DNA of 64,000 nucleotides from NCBI RefSeq assembly GCF_003688995.1, contig NZ_PENI01000018.1, forward strand, positions 124,001 through 188,000, given 5' to 3'. Position numbers and translations under genes: made by a program. Below the pieces are notes generated by a model. It made no database searches. It saw only the letters and a program-made list of their open reading frames with translations, and had not been told where the DNA came from. Source of the stretch: Streptomyces shenzhenensis. Its GTDB lineage: Bacteria > Actinomycetota > Actinomycetes > Streptomycetales > Streptomycetaceae. Positions 7,769-14,978 of the stretch are shown here, piece after piece. Positions within the stretch are counted from its first letter, which is position 1; every line of letters begins with the position of its first letter.

Positions 7769-8628
7769 GCGCCGCCGACAGCACGCTCCTGCGGCCCCGG
7801 CTGCTGGGCCGGGCCACGGTCAACACCGTCGTGGCGCTCTCCGTCCTCTACACCCTGCTGCCGGTGCTGTGGCTGGTGCTGGCCGCGGGCAAGAACCGGG
7901 ACGCGCTCTTCAGCAGCTCCCTGATCTCCCTGCACGACTTCTCCTTCGTGCAGAACCTGAGCGACCTGTTCGCCATGGACGACGGGCAGTACGGCCGGTG
8001 GTACCTCAACAGCCTGGTGTACGCGGTGGTCGGCGCCGCGGTCGGCGCGCTGGTGAGCGTCGCCTGCGGCTACGCGTTCGACAAGTACCGCTTCCGGCAC
8101 AAGGAGAAGCTGTTCGGCCTGGTGCTGGCGGCGGTCATGGTGCCGCAGACCGTCCTCGCGCTGCCGCTGTATCTGATGGCGTCCGCCGCCGGGCTGGTCA
8201 ACACCTTCTGGTCGGTGTTCGTCCCCGTCCTGTTCAACCCGTTCGGCGTCTACCTGGGCCGCGTCTTCAGCCAGGGCTACGTGCCCGACGAGGTCCTGGA
8301 GGCGGCACGCATCGACGGCGCCGGCGAACTGACCACGTACGCCAGGGTGGCGCTGCGGATGCTGGGCCCCGGCCTGGTGACCGTCTTCCTCTTCCAACTC
8401 ACCACGATCTGGAACAACTTCTTCCTGCCCATGGTCATGCTCTCGGACCAGGACCTGTATCCCGTCAGCCTCGGCCTGTACGCCTGGAACAGCTCGGCCA
8501 GCGTGTCCCCCGAGTACTACCCCGTGGTGATCATGGGCTCGCTGCTCGCGGTGCTGCCGCTGATCCTCGCCTTCGTACTGCTCCAGCGCTTCTGGCGCAG
8601 CGGCCTGACCGCGGGAGCCGTCAAGTGA
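7765..8628 (+). CDS. Sugar ABC transporter permease (MalG/UgpE type)
   Basis: The 287-residue protein is the second permease subunit, with six predicted membrane helices and the EAA loop VLEAARIDGAGELTTYARVA followed by MLGPGL. The region LTTIWNNFFLPMVML and SSASVSPEYYPVVIMGSLLA is characteristic of MalG-type proteins. ATG 7765 overlaps the upstream permease stop (ATGA), and its own TGA 8626-8628 overlaps the GTG start of the hydroxyacid dehydrogenase gene (GTGA 8625-8628). Translational coupling through all these genes is likely. Confidence 0.95.
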   Translation: MSAADSTLLRPRLLGRATVNTVVALSVLYTLLPVLWLVLAAGKNRDALFSSSLISLHDFSFVQNLSDLFAMDDGQYGRWYLNSLVYAVVGAAVGALVSVACGYAFDKYRFRHKEKLFGLVLAAVMVPQTVLALPLYLMASAAGLVNTFWSVFVPVLFNPFGVYLGRVFSQGYVPDEVLEAARIDGAGELTTYARVALRMLGPGLVTVFLFQLTTIWNNFFLPMVMLSDQDLYPVSLGLYAWNSSASVSPEYYPVVIMGSLLAVLPLILAFVLLQRFWRSGLTAGAVK

Positions 8629-9656
8629 CCCCGTCGGCGCGGGGTCCGGGCTTCCGGCCCCGGGCCGCGCTCGCCATGTCCCGGGACGCCGCCGCGGCCG
8701 TCCTCGATCCGGCCGCGCTCGCCGCGCTCGGCGAGATCTGCGACCTCGCCGCGCCGCCCGCGCTGGACGACCTCGGCACACCGCGGGCCCGGGCCCTGCT
8801 CGCCGAGGCCGAGCTGCTGGTCACCGGCTGGGGCTGTCCGCCGCTGGACGCGGCGGTGCTGACCGCGGCACCGCGGCTGCGCGCCGTGGTGCACACCGCG
8901 GGCAGTGTCCGCGGCCATGTCACCGAGGCCTGCTGGGAGCGGGGCATCGAGGTGTCCTCCGCCGCCGCGGCCAACGCCGTGCCGGTGGCCGAGTACACGC
9001 TCGGCATGATCCTGCTCAGCGGCAAGCGGGTGCTGGAACGGGCCCGTGACTACCGGGTGTCGCGCGCCCGCGACAGCTGGCTGGGGCTGCCCGCCGCGGT
9101 CGGCAACTACCGTCGCAGGGTCGGCATCCTGTCGGCCTCGCTGATCGGCCGCCGGGTCATCGAGCTGCTGCGCCCGCACGACATCGAGGTGCTGCTGCAC
9201 GACCCGTACGTGACGGCCGCGGAGGCGGCCGAACTCGGCGTCGAACCCGTCGGGTTGGCCGAGCTCTTCGCCCGCTGCGACACCGTCAGCGTGCACACCC
9301 CGCTGCTGCCCGCGACCCGCGGCCTGGTCGACCGGAAGCTGATCGGGTCCATGCCGGCCGACGCCGTACTGATCAACACCGCCCGGGGCGCGGTCGTCGA
9401 CCAGGAGGCGCTCACCGACGCCGTGCTGGCCGGGCGGATCCGGGCCGTGCTGGACGTCACCGATCCCGAAGTGCTGCCCGCGGGCCACCCGTTGTGGGAC
9501 TCGGACCACGTGCTGCTCACCCCGCACCTCGCCGGCTCCCAGGGCAACGAGTGGCGGCGGCTCACCGACCTCGCGCTCGCCGAGACCGCCCGCTGGGCCT
9601 CCGGCGCCGGCTTCCGGTATCCCGTACGACGCGAAAGGCTGGCCTTCCTCGCATGA
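8625..9656 (+). CDS. D-isomer-specific 2-hydroxyacid dehydrogenase family protein with a degenerate Rossmann glycine motif
   Basis: The 343-residue product aligns with the D-2-hydroxyacid dehydrogenase family: ANAVPVAEYTLGMIL, CDTVSVHTPLLPATRG, the catalytic Arg region LINTARGAVVDQEAL, the Glu region DVTDPEVLPAGHPLW, and the His in LTPHLAGS. The nucleotide-binding loop at residues 166-175 reads VGILSASLIG, so two of the three canonical glycines are Ser; NAD binding may be altered. GTG 8625 was chosen because it gives a 4-base overlap with the permease stop. Its placement in a sugar operon suggests a role in catabolism of the imported compound, perhaps a uronate or acidic sugar. Confidence 0.88.
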   Translation: MTPSARGPGFRPRAALAMSRDAAAAVLDPAALAALGEICDLAAPPALDDLGTPRARALLAEAELLVTGWGCPPLDAAVLTAAPRLRAVVHTAGSVRGHVTEACWERGIEVSSAAAANAVPVAEYTLGMILLSGKRVLERARDYRVSRARDSWLGLPAAVGNYRRRVGILSASLIGRRVIELLRPHDIEVLLHDPYVTAAEAAELGVEPVGLAELFARCDTVSVHTPLLPATRGLVDRKLIGSMPADAVLINTARGAVVDQEALTDAVLAGRIRAVLDVTDPEVLPAGHPLWDSDHVLLTPHLAGSQGNEWRRLTDLALAETARWASGAGFRYPVRRERLAFLA

Positions 9657-11545
9657 GCATCCCGTTCGAACTGCCCGCGGAGGACCGCGACACCAGCCCG
9701 TACACCGGCTACACCCGGCCCCACTGGGAGGCGGTGGCGGACGGTCTGCTCACCGCCGCGTGGCGCTGGGCCACGCCCGGCGGCGCGCTCCTCGACCTGC
9801 CCGGCCGGCCCTCCCGCTCGGGGGTGCGGTCCGACGGACTGGAGGGCTACGCCCGGACGTTCCTCGCCGCCGCGTTCCGGGTGGCGGGCGCGGGCGGCGA
9901 CGATCCACACGGCTGGCTCGACCGCTATGCGCGCGGCCTCGCCGCGGGCACCCGCTCCCCCGGCCGCGACGACGGCGAGTCCTGGCCGCTGATCCTCGAC
10001 CACGACGTGCAGGGCCAGCCGATGGTCGAGTCGGCGTCGGTCGCGCTCGGACTGCGGCTGACCGCGCCCTGGCTGTGGCGCCACCTCGACGAGGACGTAC
10101 GGGACCGGGCGGAGCGGTGGCTGCGCGGGGCGCTGCGGCAGGTGCCCGCGCCGAACAACTGGTATCTCTTCCCGTTCACCGTGGCCGGGTTCCTGGAGTC
10201 GGTGGGCCGCGGCGACACGGAGACGGCGGCGGTGCGGCAGCGGGCGCTGGAGCTGCTGGAGGGCTGGTACCGCGGGGACGGCTGGTACGCGGACGGCGAC
10301 GGCCGCGCCTTTGACCACTACAACGGCTGGGCCCTGCACCTGTATCCGGTGCTCGACGCGCACCTGGGCGGCGACGCGGACCTGCTGGTCCGGCACGGCG
10401 CGCGGCTGCGCTCCCATCTGGCGGGCCTCTCCCTGATGTTCGGCGGGGACGGCGCGCCGCTGCACTTCGGGCGGTCGCTGACCTACCGGTTCGCCGCCTC
10501 GGCCGCGGTGTCGCTGGGCGCCGTCACCGGGCACACCCCGCTGCCGCCGGGCGTCTCCCGGCGGCTGGCCGGCGGGAGCCTGCGGCACTTCCTGGAGCGC
10601 GGCGCGCTGAACGCCGACGGCCTGCTGAGCCTGGGCTGGTACGGCCCGCACGAGCCCACGCTGCAGCCCTACTCCGGGCCCGCGTCGCCGTACTGGGCGT
10701 CGAAGGCGTTCGTGTCGCTGCTGGCGCCCGGCGACCATCCGCTGTGGACGGCACGGGAGGAGGCCGCGCCCGTGGAGGAGGCCGACCGGGTCCTGGCCCT
10801 GCCGGCGCCCGGTCTGCTCGTGCAGGCCACCCGCGCGGACGGCATCGTACGGCTGCACAATCACGGCAGCGACCACGTCCGGCCGCACGAGGGCGAGACG
10901 GCGGCCGGCGACGATCCGCACTACGGCCGGCTGGCCTACTCCACCCGGACCGGGCCCACATCGTCCGCGAACCCGGCGGACAACCATCTGTCGGTGGCGG
11001 TGGCGGGACGGCCCAGCGTGCGGCGTCGCGTCCATCCGCTCGGCGCCGGTCACGGCGACGGCTGGGGCTGGGCGGCGTCCTGGCACCGGCCCGTCTTCGC
11101 GGCCGGGCCGCCAATGATGCCGGGGCTGCGGGTGGAGAGCGTGACCGTGGCACTCGGGCGGTACGAGCTGCGGGCGCACCGGGTGCTCGGGGCGCCGGCC
11201 GGGGCGCGGGTCACGCACACCGGCTGGGCCACCGGGCCCGACGAGGGCCTCGCGTCGGCCCTGCACCCGCTGCACGGTTGGGACGGTCCGGCCGAGACGC
11301 TGCGCGCGCCGCAGGGCACCGCCTTCGCCCGGTGGGCGCTGGTGCCACGGCTGACCGGTCCGGCGGGCGGCACCTCCGTGCACGTCTGCCTGGCCACGCT
11401 CGACGGGACCCCGGACGGCACACCGCCGGCGCGGGCGGTCACCGACGTCACGGTCCACGACGACACCGTCGAGATCACCTGGGCCGCCGGCCACCGCACC
11501 CGCATCGCCTTCGACCCGGTCCACGTCACCCACCGCACCGGCTGA
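9653..11545 (+). CDS. DUF2264 domain protein, probable carbohydrate-active enzyme
   Basis: The 630-residue protein starts at ATG 9653, overlapping the previous stop (ATGA). The N-terminal two thirds form an alpha/alpha-barrel-like DUF2264 domain: RPHWEAVADGLLTAAWRW, DGLEGYARTFLAAAFR, NNWYLFPFTVAGFLE, GDGWYADGDGRAFDHYNGW and HFGRSLTYRFAA. The last part is beta-rich. DUF2264 proteins have been linked to glycoside hydrolase family 154, including beta-glucuronidase activity; I recall this rather than derive it. No signal peptide is visible, so it should act in the cytoplasm on oligosaccharide brought in by the upstream transporter. It is the last gene of the operon. Confidence 0.85.
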   Translation: MSIPFELPAEDRDTSPYTGYTRPHWEAVADGLLTAAWRWATPGGALLDLPGRPSRSGVRSDGLEGYARTFLAAAFRVAGAGGDDPHGWLDRYARGLAAGTRSPGRDDGESWPLILDHDVQGQPMVESASVALGLRLTAPWLWRHLDEDVRDRAERWLRGALRQVPAPNNWYLFPFTVAGFLESVGRGDTETAAVRQRALELLEGWYRGDGWYADGDGRAFDHYNGWALHLYPVLDAHLGGDADLLVRHGARLRSHLAGLSLMFGGDGAPLHFGRSLTYRFAASAAVSLGAVTGHTPLPPGVSRRLAGGSLRHFLERGALNADGLLSLGWYGPHEPTLQPYSGPASPYWASKAFVSLLAPGDHPLWTAREEAAPVEEADRVLALPAPGLLVQATRADGIVRLHNHGSDHVRPHEGETAAGDDPHYGRLAYSTRTGPTSSANPADNHLSVAVAGRPSVRRRVHPLGAGHGDGWGWAASWHRPVFAAGPPMMPGLRVESVTVALGRYELRAHRVLGAPAGARVTHTGWATGPDEGLASALHPLHGWDGPAETLRAPQGTAFARWALVPRLTGPAGGTSVHVCLATLDGTPDGTPPARAVTDVTVHDDTVEITWAAGHRTRIAFDPVHVTHRTG

Positions 11546-11627
11546 ACGGACCCCACCCGGCACCGGACGCCGGTGAGCTCACGCCGCGACGCGACGCGAG
11601 CTGCCACCGAGCAAGATTCCGCAAAAT

Positions 11628-11637
11628 AAACATGTTT
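11628..11637. promoter_or_regulatory. AT-rich palindrome upstream of the DUF4118 gene
   Basis: AAACATGTTT at 11628-11637 is a perfect 10-base palindrome in an AT-rich patch (AAAATAAACATGTTT) that stands out in a very GC-rich region, about 85 bases upstream of the DUF4118 gene start. It could be an operator. No partner regulator lies adjacent. Confidence 0.3.
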
Positions 11638-11721
11638 CGGCGCAAGAGGGGCGTCAAGGGGAGCCCGGCGCGGCGCACCGGCTGCTACACCGGGAGACAT
11701 GCACGGCAGGAGGTGTCCACG

Positions 11722-12477
11722 ATGCCCGAACGCCTGGTGAGAGGGCCCGTCGCCGCACTCGCCGCACTCGCGGCGCCCCTCGCGGTCTGTGCGGTGCTGC
11801 TGCCCTTCCGCGCCGGCTTGGCCAACGCCGCCGTCGCCCTCGTACTGATGGTGGTCGTCGTCGCGGCGGCGGCCCTCGGCCGGCGGCCGGCCGGCGTGCT
11901 CGCCGCGCTGTCCGCGACCGTGTGGTTCGACTTCTTCTTCACCGTGCCCTACGAGCGCCTCGACATCACCGGCGGCACCGACGTGACCACGGCGGTCACG
12001 CTGCTCGCGGTGGGCCTGGCCGTGTCCCAACTCGCCGCCCGCGCCCGGCGTCTGAAGGTCGTCGCCATCACCGACGCGGACCAGCTGGCGCAGATCCACC
12101 ACGCGGCCCGGCTGGCCCGGACGGCGACCTCCCCCGACGCCGTCGTGGAGTGCGTCCGCGTGCAGCTGGTCGGCCTGCTCCGGTTGCGCGGCTGCCGCTT
12201 CCAGTACGGCACCCTCATGGGCCACGCCCCCCGCCTGGAGAGCGACGGCACCCTCGCCTGGGGCCGCCGCACCTGGGACGTCGACCGCCTCGGAATGCCC
12301 GACGAGGACATCGAGCTGCGTGTCTTCGGCTGCGGCCGCTTCCAGGGCCGGTTCCTGCTGCGGCCCACGCCGGGCCACGTCCCGTCCCTGCAGGCACGCC
12401 TGGTCGCCGTCACCCTCGCCGACCAGGCCGGGGCCGCACTTCAGCCCGCCTGGAGGAGCACGGCGCCCGCCTCCTGA
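11722..12477 (+). CDS. DUF4118 (KdpD-like) membrane sensor-type protein without a kinase domain
   Basis: The 251-residue protein has three to four membrane helices in residues about 8-105 with the DUF4118 signature WFDFFFTVPYERLDI, known from the KdpD osmosensor. After a short linker (SQLAARARRLKV) comes a soluble, GAF-like C-terminal part (DADQLAQIHHAARLARTATS, then VTLADQAGAALQ). No histidine kinase or ATPase module follows, so this is a stand-alone sensor or regulator fragment. ATG 11722 is preceded by AGGAGGTGTCC, a strong ribosome-binding site, which argues that it is an intact gene. Function unknown. Confidence 0.8.
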   Translation: MPERLVRGPVAALAALAAPLAVCAVLLPFRAGLANAAVALVLMVVVVAAAALGRRPAGVLAALSATVWFDFFFTVPYERLDITGGTDVTTAVTLLAVGLAVSQLAARARRLKVVAITDADQLAQIHHAARLARTATSPDAVVECVRVQLVGLLRLRGCRFQYGTLMGHAPRLESDGTLAWGRRTWDVDRLGMPDEDIELRVFGCGRFQGRFLLRPTPGHVPSLQARLVAVTLADQAGAALQPAWRSTAPAS

Positions 12478-12735
12478 CACCGTCCCGCGCCCGCCGGTCC
12501 AGGCGCTCCTGATACGCGGGCCAGAGACGCGAAGGTAAGAGAAGCGTAAGAGACCCCGGGTCCGCGTCAGCCGTTTCACCTGCGCGGACACACGGAGGGT
12601 CACGGCGTCCGACGGCTGCGGCGGACTGATCGGGATGCCGCTCCCGGCGACCCGGTTCACCCTGATGGAGGCGCGGCATGGCCCCACGGCACATGTCCGG
12701 CCCAGGGGGGCATCCGTCAACCAACGGGAGTCACC

Positions 12736-13158
12736 ATGACCTTCACCTTCCGCAGCCGTACCGTCCGGACGGTCGCCGCAGGCGCCCTGACCGCGGCGCT
12801 GGTGTCCGCCGGCTCCGTCGCGGCCCACGCCGCCACCGACCCGAGCCCGAAGCCCACCACGAAGCACAGCGCCGTGCCGAAACGCGCCACGCTCACGGCC
12901 GAGGCCAACTCGGCCACCGTGAAGTCCGGCGAGGAGATCCGGATCACCGGTCGCAGCAGCGGTCTTCAGGCCGGCGACCCGGTGACGCTGCAGCAGGAGA
13001 AGAACGGCGAGTGGACCACACTCCCCGCGGGCGACCCCATGGACCTGCAGGGCGAGTCGTACATCCTCACCACCCGGCCCACCGCCACGGGCGTCCAGCA
13101 CTACCGCGTGATGTCCGGCACCACCTACTCCCCGACCATCTCCGTGACGGTGGAGTAA
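12736..13158 (+). CDS. Small secreted protein with an Ig-like beta-sandwich
   Basis: The 140-residue product has a signal peptide (basic RSRTVRT, hydrophobic AAGALTAALVSAGSVAA, cleavage after AHA about residue 31-32). The mature protein has a short Pro/Lys-rich spacer and one beta-rich domain of about 85 residues (ATVKSGEEIRITGRSS, DPVTLQQEKNGEWTTL, GVQHYRVMSGTTYSPTI) like a bacterial Ig-like or cohesin-type fold. It should be released or loosely attached to the wall. ACGGGAG before ATG 12736 serves as ribosome-binding site, and a strong terminator lies 5 bases after the stop. Confidence 0.75.
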   Translation: MTFTFRSRTVRTVAAGALTAALVSAGSVAAHAATDPSPKPTTKHSAVPKRATLTAEANSATVKSGEEIRITGRSSGLQAGDPVTLQQEKNGEWTTLPAGDPMDLQGESYILTTRPTATGVQHYRVMSGTTYSPTISVTVE

Positions 13159-13162
13159 GGAC

Positions 13163-13190
13163 CCGGCGGGGCGGTTCGCCGCCCCGCCGG
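13163..13190 (+). terminator. Intrinsic terminator after the small secreted protein gene
   Basis: Perfect 12-bp stem CCGGCGGGGCGG / CCGCCCCGCCGG closed by a TTCG tetraloop at 13175-13178. There is no U-run, as is common in Streptomyces, but stem and loop are very stable. Confidence 0.85.
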
Positions 13191-13433
13191 AACCGGCCCC
13201 GCACACCGGCCGTCGTCACCGCGCGTGGCGGCGGCCGGCCCACGGGGGCCGCGAACGGCAATGCCACGGTGAGCCCATGACCGGTTGTCACAAGAGAAAA
13301 ATCCGGTTCATCACTCCGCAAATCGCTCACTAGATCGGTGTAACCGGCACGGCTGCCGGGCCACGAAGAGATCTAACGTCCGGAATGTACGCGGGCCGCA
13401 CCCCACTCGGACCAGAAAGGCCTCCAGGCACCC

Positions 13434-14837
13434 ATGCCCATCCCGGATACCGGCGTCCTGCCGGAAGCAGACCCAGACACCCTCATCGACTCCCCCCATC
13501 TCCTCCCCCAGCCCGCCGACACGCTGCTCGTGCCGGTCGAGGAGCTGCCCGCGGCGCAATCGTCCCCGGACACGGTGTACCGCCGCGTGCGCGACGAGCT
13601 GATGCTCGACGGCAACGCCCGGCTCAACCTCGCCACCTTCGTCACGACCTGGATGGAGCCGCAGGCGCGGCATCTCATGGCCGAGACCGCGGAGAAGAAC
13701 CTCGCGGACCGCGCCGAGTACCCGCAGATCACGGCCATGGAGGAGCGCTGCGTCCAGATGCTCGCCCGGCTGTGGCACGCGCCGCACCCGGAGCGGGTGC
13801 GCGGCTGCTCCACCACCGGCTCCAGCGAGGCGGCCATGCTCGGCGGGCTCGCGCTCAAGCGCCGCTGGCAGGCCCGCCGCCGCGCCCAGGGCAAGGACGT
13901 CTCCCGTCCGAACCTGGTGATGGGCGCGAACGTCCAGGTGTGCTGGAAGAAGTTCGCCAACTACTTCGACGTGGAACCGCGTTACGTCCCGATGGAACCG
14001 GGCCGCTACCACCTCACCCCCGACACCCTGACCGCCTACTGCGACGACAACACCATCGGGGTGGTGACCGTCCTGGGCTCCACGTTCGACGGCTCCTACG
14101 AGCCCGTCGCGGACATCTGCCTGGCCCTCGACGGCTACCAGGCCGCCACCGGCACCGACATCCCCGTGCACGTCGACGGCGCCTCCGGCGCGCTGGTGGC
14201 GCCGTTCCTCGACCCCGGCCTCCTGTGGGACTTCCAGCTCGAACGCGTCGCCTCCGTCAACGCCTCCGGGCACAAGTACGGCCATGTCTTCCCCGGCCTC
14301 GGCTGGGCGCTGTGGCGGGACACCGAGGCCCTCCCCGACGACCTCGTCCACGAGGTGGACTACCTCGGCGGCAGTTCCCCGACGTTCACCCTCGCCTTCT
14401 CCCGCCCCGGCGCCCATGTCGTCGCCCAGTACTACAACTTTCTGCGGTACGGCTTCGAAGGGCTGCGGAACCTGGCCCGCCAGAGCCGTTCGACCGCCCG
14501 CGCACTGGCCACGCAGATCGCCGGCATGCCGCCGTACGAATTGGTCACCGACGGCTCAGAACTCCCCGCCTTCGCCTTCCGGCTGGCGCCCGGCACCCCG
14601 GACTTCACGGTCTTCGACGTGTCCCAGGCGATGCGCGCCCGTGGCTGGCACCTGCCCGCCTACACCTTCCCCGCCCCCTGCCAGGACGTCTCCGTGCTGC
14701 GCCTGGTGGTGCGGACCGGCTTCACCGCCGAGCTGGCGCGGCTGTTCGTCTCCGACCTGGCGCAGGTGACCGCGCAGCTCCGGGTTCCCGACCCGCGCCG
14801 GAGCATCGCGGCGTTCCGTCCGGCCGCCGCGACCTGA
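13434..14837 (+). CDS. gadB: Glutamate decarboxylase
   Basis: The 467-residue pyridoxal-phosphate enzyme converts glutamate to GABA. The family signature is clear: LNLATFVTTWMEP, EYPQITAMEERCVQML, GCSTTGSSEAAMLGGLALKRRW, IPVHVDGASGALVAPF, and NASGHKYG with the cofactor-binding Lys near residue 281. The length equals that of bacterial GadB. The start ATG 13434 is supported by AGAAAGG upstream and good N-terminal homology. No GABA antiporter is adjacent, so acid resistance is not implied by context; a metabolic GABA role is as likely. It ends against a convergent gene with a shared terminator. Confidence 0.96.
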   Translation: MPIPDTGVLPEADPDTLIDSPHLLPQPADTLLVPVEELPAAQSSPDTVYRRVRDELMLDGNARLNLATFVTTWMEPQARHLMAETAEKNLADRAEYPQITAMEERCVQMLARLWHAPHPERVRGCSTTGSSEAAMLGGLALKRRWQARRRAQGKDVSRPNLVMGANVQVCWKKFANYFDVEPRYVPMEPGRYHLTPDTLTAYCDDNTIGVVTVLGSTFDGSYEPVADICLALDGYQAATGTDIPVHVDGASGALVAPFLDPGLLWDFQLERVASVNASGHKYGHVFPGLGWALWRDTEALPDDLVHEVDYLGGSSPTFTLAFSRPGAHVVAQYYNFLRYGFEGLRNLARQSRSTARALATQIAGMPPYELVTDGSELPAFAFRLAPGTPDFTVFDVSQAMRARGWHLPAYTFPAPCQDVSVLRLVVRTGFTAELARLFVSDLAQVTAQLRVPDPRRSIAAFRPAAAT

Positions 14838-14847
14838 TCCCCGGCCC

Positions 14848-14883
14848 CCGCCGCCCGTCCGGACCATGACGGACGGGCGGCGG
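14848..14883. terminator. Bidirectional terminator between gadB and the PucR-type regulator
   Basis: Perfect 14-bp inverted repeat CCGCCGCCCGTCCG (14848-14861) and CGGACGGGCGGCGG (14870-14883) with an 8-base loop, placed 10 bases after the decarboxylase stop and about 95 bases after the convergent regulator gene. Confidence 0.85.
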
Positions 14884-14978
14884 ACCGTCCGGTCGCGACG
14901 GCCGGCACCACCGGTAGCGGCGGCCGGGCTGACGCTGGTGGCCGTCGGCTTGGCCGTGCGCACCGGCCCCGTACGGAG

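Noticed and set aside
9107..11563. 818-codon minus-strand frame
   Set aside because: Antisense to the DUF2264 gene with shadow-type composition; the plus-strand gene has family motifs and operon overlaps.
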